Assembly (NCBI GenBank): GCA_050084985.1
Contig: JBITNC010000001.1
Span: forward strand, 32,550,001 to 32,614,000
Direction: 5' to 3'
DNA length: 64,000 bases
Source of the DNA: Nageia nagi
Taxonomy: Eukaryota > Pinophyta
The translations under genes were made by a program, and so were the position numbers. Shown here piece by piece: positions 37,486 to 49,589 of this stretch. Each line of letters starts with the position of its first letter. Position 1 is the first letter of the stretch. Under the pieces are notes generated by a model. That model had not been told where the DNA came from. It searched no databases and saw only the letters and a program-made list of their open reading frames with translations.

Positions 37486-38282
37486 TTGCCACCCCTTAAG
37501 CAAGCTTTGTACTAAAAGCTTATATACACCATACATCAAAACATAATAGCTTACACATTAACATAATCCTACCACACATAACTACAAAAAGCCTACTAAT
37601 ATACCAAGGAGGTTCATTACATTTTTTACCTATTTGAAAAGATTTTTCCTCAAATCTTTCTAAAATACAAAGTATTATCCCTCCATAAATAATAGAGAGA
37701 GGAAAGAGCCAAAGAATTCAGCTCATCCAAAGTCGCCAACAATGAGCCAAATCTGAATAGGATCCCATATGAGTATAAAAATCCCACTAAGGTAATGTTA
37801 ATGTTGTTGTCAAGGAGTAGAAAAAAAATGAATGATCCAAAAAAGTCAACAAAGAAACCACCACACTATTGTTGTGTTTTGAAGCCCTCTTATGATGCTC
37901 TAAAGTCCATTTGTTGCACTTTCAAATCTTGGCATGAATACTCCATGAAATCATGCTTCTCTACCATGTACATATGAATATAAGTGAAATGGATATCATC
38001 AAACTCTACAACATGCTCTAATAAACATCAAGAAACTTGATCCACCTCATCTACATTAATACAAGTGTGAGGAAGGGCCTCACACTCTACATTATGATTC
38101 CTTAAATTTAAAGAGACTAGGTATTCAAATTCAATAAGAAGAATTTTATAAATAATGGGTTGGTATTTTGAGGGATGGTTGAGTATTTCTATAGTGGTAT
38201 AAATCACAATATTTGAATTGTCAAATATCTTCTTCTTAAGTATCCACTAAGGTACATAAGTATATGGTAATCGATTTTCACT

Positions 38283-38451
38283 TTAAATATGAAGTTTTGC
38301 AAGCAATGCTAACCCATATGCCAAATATAATATTTGAATATTCCATTTAATTATATCTTTATTGAGTTCTTCTTGCAATCCATCAATAAATAAATCTAGG
38401 GATGCCTCTTTAATTAACCCATATTTAACACAAAATTCAACAAATTCAACC
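38283..38451 (-). pseudogene. Gag-like fragment inside the nested element
   Basis: A clean minus-strand stretch reads KEASLDLFIDGLQEELNKDI followed by IKWNIQILYLAYGLALLAKL and a stop. This is the last helical part of a retrotransposon Gag capsid domain (F-x-x-G-L-x-x-x-x-x-x-D-V...L-x-x-A-x-x-x-A). No knuckle, protease, RT or integrase was seen in the remaining interior, which is AT-rich. It suggests derivation from a full element by deletion. Confidence 0.65.
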
Positions 38452-39380
38452 TTATATTACCTATAGGAATTTGTTTATCAAGGTGAAACAAAAGTATCCA
38501 TTTTTAGAAATTAAAATAGATATAAAATTAATTGAAAAAACTATGAAAGATTTACTATATATAGGTACCATTAATAACCATTTATATCTGAAATTTTATC
38601 TCAAATTAATATCATATATAAAAGTGATGAATATTTCACCTTTGCCCCTTTTTTTTTATCAAAATTTCAATCACTAATTCTATCATAAATTATACAAAAC
38701 AACTTTAAATGATATAAATTTTTTTATGAATATGTATGATACTAATATATGAAAACCCACAAAATTTTAGAAGCAATTTTGAATGGATAAACAATATATG
38801 ATTGATTTACTCTTACCCCTTCTAGATCTTAGAACATTCATTAGGAGACCCCAATGTTCTTCTCACAAAATATTCAATATAAATACAAATATTATGAAAT
38901 TTAAAATGTGTACTCTTGAGATAAAAATATAAAACCCCTTTAAATTTCAATAGTAAACTCACTAGGAAGAAAAATATATGATCAAATACTTTTGATTTTT
39001 TTTTCATAATTCTAGATCTAGGGTTTTTAAAGGGAAACACAAATATTCTAATAAATAAACCAATATAGATCCAAAAAATCTAAAATTTTGAAATAATCAT
39101 TCTATTATCTATACCAAAATTTTTCAAAAAATTTAGAATTAAAAATCCCTTATTTCACTCTATATAACCACTTTATTACAAAAATTGAAATGCTTATAAA
39201 ATTTGGAAAAGAGCTCCAAAATACCTAAAATTCTTATTGAGCCTTTTTAAGGTGATTATACATAAACCTTAAAAATTTTAAAATAAAATTTAGATGGATG
39301 TTTGAGCTATGAATGATTCAAATTAACCCAACCAAAACAAAAATCCCTCCAACTTCTCCAAACCCACCAATGCCAAGACC

Positions 39381-39392
39381 ATGCTTTGATAC
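39381..39392 (-). promoter_or_regulatory. Primer binding site of the nested element
   Basis: The complement is TGGTATCAAAGC, one base off the initiator-tRNA-Met site TGGTATCAGAGC. It begins 4 bp inside the right LTR's edge. Confidence 0.8.
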
Positions 39393-39396
39393 CAGA

Positions 39397-39714
39397 TGTT
39401 AAGAAACCACTATTTAATAATAACAAAATTCTTTATAAGTACATATAAAACTAATCCAATATTCAAATACCATTAAAATATGCAAAACTATTATAAATAC
39501 CACTTGCTAAAGTAACTAAATTGCTTGCACCACTTCTAGGGGGTAACTTGTAGAGAACAAGTTCTCTCCTTAAATGAAACTATATTTCTTGCCTGATTAT
39601 TACATTAGGGAAGGCCTTATATAAATATCCCTTTATGATCCTTCACCTTCCAAAATTATTACATATGGGATAAATTCTAATATAACATATATAACATGTT
39701 ATGGGGTCACAACA
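39397..39714 (-). repeat. 5' LTR of the nested element
   Basis: 318 bp, plus-strand edges TGTTAAGAAACC and GGGGTCACAACA. It is intact at both TG and CA. Confidence 0.88.
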
Positions 39715-40931
39715 CAATAGGTGTGTAATTGATTTCTACATTATATAGGGTATTGGATAAATAGTACACATCCCTCTCCCTATTTTCATTATCAAGTTGC
39801 ACGAGTAATATACTAATAGCATTGTTTATAGCTTATATATAAAAGTATAGAGGTTTGGTTTGATCAATTGGATGAAAAATAGGAGAATTAAGGAAGTAAC
39901 TTTATATCTTCAAATGCCTCTTAACACTTGTTGGTCCATACGAACTAATTTCCCTTCTTGAGAAAGTAAGAGAATGGATATGTTATATCATATAAGTGAG
40001 CTATAAACCTTTTAATTTATTTTAAATTTCTTTGAATACTTCTTATCTACCTAAATTTTCTTGGTGAAGGCATATTTATTATAGCTTTAATCCTTTTAGA
40101 GTCTATCTCTATACCTCTTTTAGATATAATGTAACCAAGAAACTTGCCATTAGATACCCTAAAAATACATTTCTTAGGATTTAGCTTCAAATTAAATTGT
40201 ATAATATTTTAAAAAATGACTATTAAATCTTCTAAATGATTTTCCTTTGTAGTTGATTTAGAAAGAATATCATCAATATAAACTTCAATTGATTGATGAA
40301 TAAGGTCATGAAACATAGTTACCATTGCTCTTTGGTATGTTGTCCTTATATTTTTAGGCCAAAGGGCATGAATACCCAATAAAATATTCTTAAATGTGTT
40401 TACTTTAGTGAATAAATCTTATATTAATCCTCTTAATTGATTATTATTTGATTATATCTTGAGAAATCATCCATGAAAGATAACAACTCATGTCATTTTG
40501 TAGAATCCACAATTGTGTCAATGTGTGGTAAAGGAAAATTGTCCTTTATACAAAACTTGTTTAAATATCTAAAATATCTAAAATATATTATTTCTCCATT
40601 TGGTTTCAAAGCTAGAATAATGTTGGGTAACCAAGGTGAGTAATCAATGGGCTTAATGAATCCTTCCATAAGATACTTTTCAATTTCTTTCTTGACTAAC
40701 AAAGAGTGCTTTGGCTACATCAGTCTCCTTTTCTATTGTACAGGTTTGGCATCTTCTTGTACCACCAAGTTATGACTCACAAAGGTTATATATAACCCTA
40801 TCATATCACTATATTCCCAAGCAAACATATCCTTGAATCCTATAAAAATTATTGATATATTTTCTTATCTTCCCCAATGATTCTTGTTCCAATATGAAAA
40901 ATCTATGGTACCTCTTTTGTACCAATATTTA
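39715..40931 (-). pseudogene. Gypsy-3 reverse transcriptase
   Basis: On the minus strand, near the right edge, comes an I-G-T-K-E-V-P segment, then FKDMFAWEYSDM. The open piece 40493-40702 reads LVKKEIEKYLMEGFIKPIDY then FCIKDNFPLPHIDTIVDST. The active-site strand V-Y-I-D-D-I-L is legible at about 40265-40285. The frame reaches the RT/RNase H connection (EINYTPIEK) at the insertion point 39714. The style (D-N-F-P-L-P-H-I-D-T-L-V-D) is Tat/Athila-like, not chromovirus. The frame is cut at 40931 by the LTR of Gypsy-4, so protease and gag should lie beyond the window's right end. Confidence 0.88.
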
Positions 40932-42159
40932 TGGAATATTCAAATATAAAATCAAGTGCAATTAATAAAAAATAACCAAGTATGCACCCATGTCTAGCCT
41001 AGATCCTCAATTACAAGTAACTAGAAGCTCATACTGCTAATGCCAAGCATAGGAAATCTAATCTAAGCTTAAAGAACATAATGATGCCAATGTTTGGCTC
41101 ATACATGCATAAATGAACAATCACACTTCAACATTGCAATGATGGATAAATACATAAATAATATTGAGATTCAAATTCTCAAAAACTATATTAATGATGT
41201 ACAATAAATAATCATACAATACTAGGCCCATAGGTCTCAATTTTGGCCTCATAAGAGCCAACTAGGGCATAATGACTAAAAAAATGTGATCAATGTTAGA
41301 ACTACAAAATAATGTATGGGAAAGCCTCACTCCCTCAAGCTTGGATGCTCTACTATAGAACTCCTACACCTATAAACCAGTGAAGGTATGATTGCCACCT
41401 TGAAATACCATTGTATGGACTAAGATTCTACACCTTAGCCATAGATATATAGGATCCCTCAGCTTGCTAACCCTCCTATATTATAAACCTAGGGATGTTT
41501 CTTGATGATATGCTAAGACTTATGTCCATATAATAGTATTAGTAATAATGATAATTAGGTATACTCAACAATTATGCTCCATGGCTTAATATAGCTCACA
41601 CTAGATTTGGATCTCACAAAGTCATCACCTAGCCTTCCTTGTCCAACATTAGCTTCCTATAAGCCCTACAAACCCAAAACAAATCTCCTAAGGATCATTC
41701 CATGTCCCATGTTGGTATCTATTCCATCATCATGCTTAATGTGGGTATATAGGGTATGTTTGGATCTAGAAGGGATACACAAATGTCTAGGAGGCATATG
41801 TGGGTGTCATGTACCAACATGGAGGTCTAGGAGTCTCCCCAAGGATGGTGCATGTGTACAAGTGCTCTCAATTCCAACATTAGGGTAATTAGGTATTTAT
41901 CCATGCTCTAGTGATGTCTAACTACTAAATAAGCCTTATAATTCCCATAATCACTTCTTAGGATCTCCAAGTACATAAAATAATACTAAATCACACTACC
42001 CTATTCTTAAGAGGAAGATGTTAGAGTAGGGTCCAATAGATCTTTATATTTTCTATCCCAAGTACTAACTACTAAAGCATGATTGAATAATTAAATATTT
42101 ACAAAGTGAAATATATGGGTTTTAATAACTAATTACAATTTTCTAAAGGAGATGTCACA
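40932..42159 (-). repeat. 3' LTR of Gypsy-4 (chromovirus)
   Basis: 1228 bp. The left 500 bp align with 63554-64000 (shared CATATCTAGCCTAGA-like, CTCATACATGCATAAATGAA and AGAGCCAACTA blocks), which is the 5' LTR of the same element. The right edge TGTCACA is followed by the complement of the polypurine tract, so in the minus sense the LTR opens TGTGACATCTCC, a common start for plant chromoviruses. The left edge falls inside the Gypsy-3 RT frame. The 41607-41888 open frame in it is not a gene. Confidence 0.85.
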
Positions 42160-42173
42160 AATCCTCCCCTCTT
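42160..42173 (-). promoter_or_regulatory. Polypurine tract of Gypsy-4
   Basis: The complement reads AAGAGGGGAGGATT, directly against the LTR. The tail of the pol frame runs into it. Confidence 0.8.
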
Positions 42174-43560
42174 AAAATTGCTTTCCCTCAAGCAATTCAA
42201 TGCTAGATGTGCTAGTATCTCTGCTCCTTCACATGTTGTATCTTCATCAAGAAAGTCCTTCCATTTGATCAAGTATTACTAAATCTACCTTGATCTTAAC
42301 TTCTTCACCCAAGTCTCTAATACCTTTTCTATAATCAAAATTAGTCATCCTACATCATCAAGAGATGGGAGTATAGTAGATGAAACATATTGTTATCCCA
42401 CAACCTTCTTCAAGAGTGACACATGAAAGGTGTTGTGGATCTTTCTCTCTTTGGGTAGGTCTAGGTCATAAGAAGTCTCTCTAACCTTGTGTAGGATTTT
42501 ATAAGCCCCAAAGAATCTAGGTTTTAGCTTTTCTACTCTTATGTTCTTGAGTGTGGATTACCCAAATGGTTGCAATATCAAGTAGACCATCTCCCCCACC
42601 TTAAAAGATCTATCCATCATCTTTTGATCATAGTACTTATTTTGGTGATTTTGGTCTATTTATAGATTCTCTTTACTAAATATGTGAATTTAGGAGCATC
42701 ATATCCATACAAAGCTTTAAAAGGAGACTTTTTTATAGATAAGTGGTATGTGGAACAATATCAATACTCTCCAACATGGAGCCACTTCACCCACATTTAC
42801 TATTGACCTATCACATAATACCTCAAGTATCCTTCCACCCATCTATTTATGATTTCTATTTTCTCATTTGTTTGGGGGTGATGGCTAGAGCTTAGAGTAA
42901 GATTGGTTCCACTTAATCAAAATAGTTCTTACCAAAACATGCTCATGAATTTGTTGTCCCTATCACTTACAATTCTCCTTGGCAACCTATGCAATTTGAA
43001 GACCTATTTGAAGAATAAATCAGCCAACTATGCTACTATATATATGATAGTAATGGAAAAGAAGTGGGAAATTTTAGTGAGCCTATCTACTAACACAAAA
43101 TACAATGTTTACCTTGCACCTTTGGAAGACTTGTGATGAAATACATGGAGGTTTCTTCCAAATTTTTTTATGGAATAGGCAATGGTTTAAGTAAGCTTGT
43201 GGTTTTACATTCTCTTTTTTGTTCTCTTGGTATTATATATACTCCTAAGAGTGTTTCAAAATGTCTTGCTTTATCCCCTTATATGTGAACCTCTCCCTTG
43301 CTACTTTATATATTTTTTAATGCCTATATGACATGCAAGGGGAATATTATGCAAATATTGGAGCACCTTTTCCTTCATTTTGTGAGTTAGGGGTCAATAA
43401 TATTCCATTTATTTTCAAAATCAACTCTTTCCTAATTGTGTATGTCTTGTTTCTTACAGTACCATACAATATGCCTTGAGCAAATTCTTCTTTAGTATAT
43501 GCAACCATGATACTATTTTTCCAATCATTAGTAATAAAAAAAAGAGAGTAAAAGGATGGG
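42174..43560 (-). pseudogene. Gypsy-4 integrase with GPY/F module and chromodomain
   Basis: In minus order: a core with VDRLTKISHFFSITI and LHRLPRRIVSDRDNKFMS (second catalytic Asp in V-S-D-R-D), then PFKALYGYDAPK. The C-terminal GPY/F module is RFFGAYKILHKV, followed by KERKIHNTFHVSLLKKVVG. Last is a chromodomain at about 42200-42325 (YLIKWKDFLDEDTTCEGAEI, preceded by VKKLRSR). In living chromoviruses the chromodomain binds methylated histone H3 and steers insertion into heterochromatin. Several stops and shifts make this copy inactive. The zinc-binding N-terminal part (43.2-43.56 kb) is very worn. Confidence 0.9.
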
Positions 43561-44068
43561 TTCCTAAATAATGTAGCAACAATTGTATTCTTCTTTCATT
43601 TAATATACTAAATCTCAAAATCAAAGGATTGAAGTTTACTTACCTACATTTGTTATTTCTCACTTAGATCTAATTAGCTTAGAAAGTATTTCAAGCTATT
43701 ATAGTCACTCTTAATGATGAAGGGACCACAAACTAGATATTTCTTGAACCTCTCCAATGCATGCATGATGACCAATATCTCCTTCTCATACATGCTAAAA
43801 TTTTGTACTACACTTATTATTTTTTTTCTCTCAAATGCTATTAGCTATCCTTTTTGCATGAATACAACCCCAACACCAAGCTTAGATGAATCATAATCAA
43901 TAATAAAAGGGATTAAAAAATAAGAAATAGCCAAGTAAGGATAAGAACATATAACCTTCTTGAGTGTCTCAAAGGCCTTTGGGGAACTCTCACTCCATAT
44001 GAATGCATCTTTCCTAATAAATTGAGTTGAGGGGGAAGCCAAGTGTAAGAAACCACATATGAACCTAT
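43561..44068 (-). pseudogene. Gypsy-4 RT/RNase H junction and RNase H
   Basis: 43845-44111 is open on the minus strand, with FICGFLHLASPSTQFIRKDA then FETLKKVICSYPYLAISYF, and IIDYDSSKLGVGVVFMQKG (first RNase H Asp). The first 40 bases of that open frame belong to E3's LTR, so the true remnant starts at 44068. The rest of RNase H continues to about 43.56 kb with stops. Upstream RT resumes at 51721, and the phase carries across the E3 insertion. Confidence 0.88.
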
Positions 44069-44866
44069 TGTTATTGCATAAAAATTTATATATGCATTTA
44101 AATAAATGCATTCATTTACACTAATGCATACCTAGAATATTTAATGTATTGATATCAATGTTTATCTTGAATATGGTTATAATGTCAACATTTATTTTGA
44201 ATATATTGTTATCTTGAACATCAATATGTATTGTGGGCTAACCCTGTTTATGTAGGTGCATGCCAACCTAATGAGTAGGTCATATTATTATCTATATAAA
44301 TAGGGATCTAATAGTAATTCCACATCAATAAAATACATGATACCATATCTAGTCTTGGTGATGTCAATCCTTTAGGTGTCTCTTGATGCTACCATTCAAG
44401 GCTATGGTTTGTGTACTTCCTTATGTGAGTTATTATGACATCAATAATCTATATTCTAATTGAAACATATACATGTAAATTATTAACTAGATCTAAAATT
44501 AAATAACACTCTGATGAGGATCATTGATGCTCCGTATTCATGCTAAATACACTACCAATGCTCCTCCTGTACAACATATAGATCACCTACAATCCTCTTT
44601 TCATGGCATTTTAGGTTATAACTTTTGGAGCAGGATTTCTCTACCATCCAAATATCAAATATATCATCATTATTTGATGTTAGGTACACTTTCTAAGGTA
44701 AGTATACAAATCATATTTCTTGATTGGTATTGTCATCCTAATTCTAGAGTGGTTATCTTTGTCATCCATTTTGCTGTATGGTCTAAATTGTTATCTATAG
44801 CTTGAAATAGGTATTTTGGTTTTTGTAATTATTTATATATTTTCATTCTCAAAATATTTGTAAACA
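44069..44866 (+). repeat. 5' LTR of E3
   Basis: 798 bp, TGTTATTGCAT to TTTGTAAACA, about 90% alike by eye to the 3' LTR. TATATAAATAGG near 44293 is a plausible TATA box. The 44524-44805 open frame is LTR sequence, not a gene. Confidence 0.9.
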
Positions 44867-44867
44867 T

Positions 44868-44888
44868 TTGGTGAACCCAATGTGAACC
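44868..44888 (+). promoter_or_regulatory. Primer binding site of E3
   Basis: TTGGTGAACCCAATGTGAA follows the LTR after one base and matches the E2 site for its first ten bases. The tRNA is not assigned. Confidence 0.6.
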
Positions 44889-44907
44889 TTAACTTTTGAA
44901 AATATGA

Positions 44908-46917
44908 ACAATTTATTATATCTTTTACCATTAAATCAATCATAACATGAACCAACTAAAAGAAAAAGAAAATCATGGAAAGGTGTAACATCAATAAGAA
45001 AAGGTGCTAGGTTAAATAAATATAGTATTCCTTTGGCTATTGAAATCAATTTTCTTGATGATGAATCTTATCATGGAGATTTTAAGGACAATGATAACCC
45101 TAGTAAAATAAGCATAAATATAATAGATGATGAAACTTATCATGGGGACTCAAAAGATAATGAGAGCCCTAAAGAAAAAATAAACCAACCTTTTGAAAAT
45201 AAATTTCAATTAGCCCTTTATCAATCTAAAAAATATAATAATCTAAACCTAATGAAAGATAAATTAATGCTAGTGCATGGATTCATAAAACTCTTTGGTA
45301 TATTCTATAGGTTTACCATACCTCATTCATTACATATTATCTATGACTTTTTGATTGAAAATAGTTCTAGGTCATCTTCTAGGATATTATTGGCTAAGCC
45401 ACACCTCTTGATGTACACCTTAACAAGTAAACACAATAATATTCATGGTTTAAATCTTATTGAAATGGACTACTCATATCCCATTTTTCCTATGAAAAGC
45501 CATGTTAATTTTTGTATGCTTTGTCCTTCCATCCCTGAGTCAAACCTTCATCAATTTGCATTATCCTTAACACTTGTGAAAAATTTAAAAATTCATGAAT
45601 CAATAACAACAAAATAAGTTAATTATGAACATTAAAATGATGAGATGGTTGAATTTGATGATGATTTAGATAATGAAATAGAAGTAGAATTTAAAATTGA
45701 TCCTGTAGCATAAGGACTTATCAATGCTTACCCTTATTGGTCAGATAGAGAAAAAGAGATTAAAGAGATAGAAGTGATAAAAATAATAGGCACATAATCC
45801 TATCAAAAAGCTCAATTATGTGTAAGATAGGTAATCATAAGAGAGTTATATAATCAAATAATTCAATAATGAGAGATCAAAATAGGAGATTCACTCCTAA
45901 AACACTTGAATATGAGAATGATGAAGAAACTAAAAATCTTGATCCTCTAGAGAAAGAGAAAACCCATGAAAATATAACTATGTAAAATAAGAAGAAAAAT
46001 TAGAGAAAAGAATGGCCCAACTAAAAGAAATGGCTGAACAACTAAAGAGGCTAACATTATTCAATAAAGAAAAAGAAGGTGAATAGGCAAAACATGGAAA
46101 GGAGAAGACATAGATTTCAACAAATATGATGGCATTAGTGATCCAAGGATACATATCATAATCTTTGAGGAAGCAACTTGTAACCATCAACATGATGTAA
46201 ATATGTTAGCATGATTATTTAAACTTAGTTTAGGGAAGGAAGCTTCTGAATGGTTTTACAATATTGAAAATCAAAGTATCACTCGCTATAAGCAATTAAA
46301 ACAAGAGTTCATAAATCAATATCAACACAATATAAAAAGAAAACCAATATTTATTGATTTAGAAAAAATAAGACAAGGTGAGAATCACTTATTTAATGAA
46401 TTTGTAAAAGCATGGAAGAAAATAGCCACATTCATAAATTTAAATGAAAAAGAGCTAAAGCATATGTTGATAAAATCCCTTAGAGATGAGATGATATTGG
46501 AATTTTCAACTATCTAGAGCAACCCCTCTCTGATATGATTATGTCCATGATTCAAAAAGAGAAGCACCTAGTAAAAATTGATTATTGAAAATTTAAAGAG
46601 AAGAAAAGAAACCATCAAGTATGAAAATGATAGCAATAATTACAATGACAAAAGAAACACCTTGTCCATCCAAGCATAAAACCTCTAGAATATACACCGA
46701 GATTATAAAAGACCATGATGAGTTGTTACAAAGATTGCTTCAAAAGGTTTTGATTCAACTACCACCCATGAGTCAAAAAGTCATTAAAACTATAGGTGGA
46801 TTTTGTGGGTATAATAGAATTCATGGACACAAAATATGTGAATGCAAAAAGTTTAAAGACATTGTCCAAGATTTAGTATACAAGAAAGCAATATCATTCC
46901 AAAAACTAGAAGAATAA
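44908..46917 (+). pseudogene. E3 Gag (decayed)
   Basis: It opens MNNLLYLLPLNQ. A long clean piece is 45033-45617 (194 codons, Asp/Asn-rich start with a repeated DDESYHGDFKDN/DDETYHGDSKDN motif). The capsid-like domain is at 46.14-46.52 kb: LFKLSLGKEASEWFYNIENQ, then YKQLKQEFINQYQHNIKRK, IRQGENHLFNEFVKAWKKIA and LIKSLRDEMILEF. The knuckle piece (46621-46917) has FCGYNRIHGHKICECKKFKD then IVQDLVYKKAI, again the C-x2-[N/H]...GH-x-x-C form. A few stops and frame slips remain. It is better preserved than the E2 Gags. Confidence 0.85.
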
Positions 46918-47549
46918 AAAAAGACTCTATTACATGCAAATAATGAGAAATTAAGGACTTACAAGAACCCCATGCCATAGCATAATGTAGAAATATTGTA
47001 TGCATAAGGAAACATAATGAAAAATCCCATTATCCTAGGGGCATAATAAGAAAAATAATGAAATGATGCCAATACTATTGGGGGCACAAGGCCCTCTAGT
47101 TATGTCATTTGGTAAACATGCAATATCATACTAACACTAACAAAATTGATAGTAGGATAGATAAACTAATCAATTTCATGATGAAAAAAAATGAGGGATC
47201 ACTTTTACATCATAACAGAGCATTGGCACTCTATTTTTTATCAGAAATGGACCAGCTATGATCCTTTTTTATAAATAATTTTTTTATATTTAAAATTAAT
47301 GAGTATACCTTTGTGTGGAGTTTTTGGTCCTAGATCACTACATCTTTTTAGGCCTCTTGGTGTAGAGTTTTAGCTCTCATACTTATCATAAATACATGTC
47401 ACAACAAAGTAAATAAAATAAAAAGTCATCTTTTATATATCATAAAAAGGTTAATCATTTTACAAAATCTCATCATGGATGAGTGATCATCATATATCTA
47501 GAACTATCATCTCCCGAAAGAACCCCATCCCCCTACACTATAACTAGTA
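46918..47549. other. E3 spacer after gag
   Basis: AT-rich. It contains one isolated unit of the 40-bp minisatellite near 47340-47386 (GGCCTCTTGGTGTAGAGTTT, then TAGCTCTCAT). No protease or RT was seen where pol would normally start. Confidence 0.6.
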
Positions 47550-48691
47550 GCCCTGATAGAGCCACTACCCCCACACCTAGCCTTGTACTTCTTGACCCTC
47601 ACTTTCTCTTCACCTACTTATCTCTTGACCTTATGTAGTTGCTCATAAAGATCTTGAATCCATGCATTTGCTCTTTGTCGATCTTGATACATGCTAGTGT
47701 AATCTTCTCCTCCATATCATAACTTTCCTCATAGATCTTTTATTTTGGCATCCTTTTGCTCTATAAGCCTATGTAGCTGAGTCATGTTTGGTTTTAAATC
47801 CTCATCATTTGCATATAATGTGGAAATCACATATCAATATTGCATACATTTTATAAATAAAATAAAAATATATGTATAAGATAAAACTAATATGTACCAT
47901 CATCATCCTTCTCATCCTCTATTGCATTTGTATCCTCCTCTATGTTAGGCTCATATTTGTTTTGGTCTAGGTTAGTCTCCTCATTATCATTATATCTAGC
48001 ATCTAGTGTGTCATCATGTGTATGACCTATGTCATGTGAGTCCCATATTGATTGTGTATACCCTATGTTCCATCCTATTGATGCCTCCCCTATGTCAGCT
48101 ACATCTCCCTCATCCTCAAGTTTGTCTACCTCATGTATGCCTAGGTGGTGAAAAGTATTTCCTCACCACCAATCCATGTAGTTCTTAGTATACTTAGGAC
48201 CATATTTGTTTGGGTCATCCTCAAAATCTAAGTCCTTACTGGGGGATGTCCACTCAAAATCCCAATTTGGTATTAGCTCATAGTCCTCTGGTACATGTCT
48301 CATTAGGGAAACTCCCCTCTTCTTATGGTTTACCTCATCTGAGCTTATGGGCCATATACCCACTCCTTTACTCATTACATGATAGGAATGAGGACCATGT
48401 TCACTAACTTACCTCTAATAGGTAGCCTAGTGATCCTATAAATATCCTCAAGTGGACATTAATCTCTTTGATGGGTAAGTGAAAGGTATTGGAATTAGGA
48501 TCCCACCTCTCCATCAAAGCTATCAACATATCTTGATCATGATAAATGTAATTAGCAAAGGCCAAATAACTTAAAGAAATAGCCTTGATCATGCTCCAAC
48601 TCTCATCTGATTGAGGCCATTTTTGAGCAATTATAAAAGTAGTACTCTTTCTAGAAGCCTTCATGTAATAACTATGATCCTGGCAAAACAC
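47550..48691 (-). pseudogene. Antisense plant-mobile-domain (PMD) gene of E3
   Basis: Minus strand, N to C. 48404-48691 is open and contains HDQDMLIALMERWDPNSNTF, HLPIKEINVHLRIFIGSLGY (the PMD signature R-W-x-P-x-x-x-T-F-H-L-P). 48163-48375 is open and acidic (VPEDYELIPNWDFEW, then DLDFEDDPNKYGPKY); the frame goes on through more Asp/Glu-rich sequence to about 47.9 kb. After a gap that may be an intron comes a coiled coil at 47.6-47.8 kb (MTQLHRLIEQKDAKIKDL, RQRANAWIQDLYEQLHKVKR). A few stops replace R or Q. This is more complete than the E2 copy. PMD proteins are plant nuclear factors also found in MULE and Gypsy transposons. Here the gene runs against the element's own transcript. Confidence 0.8.
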
Positions 48692-49589
48692 CCAAAAAGT
48701 AATATTAGTTTTAGTTATTAATGCATTTTTTTGAGTTTTGTAGAATAGTAAGAGAGGAATACCTATGGTCCAAACTATAGTAAATGAGGATCACACATGG
48801 TCTAAATTAGGGTAGAAGGGACCACCAATGGCCCTCTTCCCATATAGAAAAATGATAAAATTTCATATGCAAGGTCATACACAAAATACCAACCTTATCA
48901 TAGAGGTAGAAAAATGAAAAATAGTGCTAAAAGTCAAAAGTGAAATCAAAGGTATTCTAATGGGTAAAACCCTAGGAATAGAATACTGGGCTTACAAGCA
49001 AATTTTAAAAACATATAAAAAATCAAGAATGCACCAAAGAAAAGATAGGTAAAGATGATTTACCTAATGACTAGAAAGAGAGTTCATTACCAAAGTAGCT
49101 TTGTGTCCCTCTCAATGTGTGATTGATAAAGCCATGACAAGAAGATGTGAAAAAGAAGTAGAATCAATCATAAGTTGAAAATATCAAAATTAGAAAGAAG
49201 CACCCACCAAATAGGTTCTCAAAACTTCTAAGCACTCTCCACTCTAAATATGCAAGCAAGTGATAATGAAAGTGGGGTCAACCCTCTTTTATAATATTTT
49301 AAGAGCACATATCCTTAGATAGTCTTAATTTGCATACCTATGGATTATAAATAGGTAAATGGAATAGTGAATCAAAATTAGTAAGAAATACACCATTATC
49401 TAGCTCTTAAGGTTTTAAAAAATTCCTTAAGAAAAGGACCACTCACAACCTTTATCTATTGTTAAGTATCACTGATGGTGTGCTTTTATCAAAATAGACT
49501 GCTTGTTTTCCTTATTTTGTTATATTGAATATCTTGATTTGCAAGATATGATAAAGAATTATCTATATGGCTATATCTTGAATCATATT
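48692..49589. other. E3 sequence upstream of the PMD gene
   Basis: It may hold the PMD gene's promoter and first exon, but no coding signal was found. AT-rich. Confidence 0.4.

Larger units (their letters stand above)
37167..39714 (-). mobile_element. Nested 2.55-kb LTR retrotransposon, non-autonomous, inside Gypsy-3 pol
   Basis: Direct repeats at 37167-37485 and 39397-39714 (319 and 318 bp) bound 1911 bp. On the minus strand the right LTR is followed by TGGTATCAAAGC (39381-39392), a one-base variant of the initiator-Met primer site. The left LTR is preceded by a polypurine tract (AAGGGGTGGCAA). The element is therefore minus-strand, with its 5' LTR on the right. CAATT (37162-37166) and CAATA (39715-39719) are the target duplication. 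Disregarding the insert and one duplicate leaves the Gypsy-3 frame in phase around the Y-T-P-I-E-K motif. The interior has only a gag-like fragment, so mobility must have come from another element. Confidence 0.88.

Noticed and set aside
41607-41888. 93-codon plus-strand frame
   Set aside because: Lies inside the Gypsy-4 3' LTR, on the strand opposite to the element, with no recognisable domain.
44524-44805. 93-codon plus-strand frame in the E3 5' LTR
   Set aside because: LTR sequence; the matching part of the 3' LTR does not keep it open.
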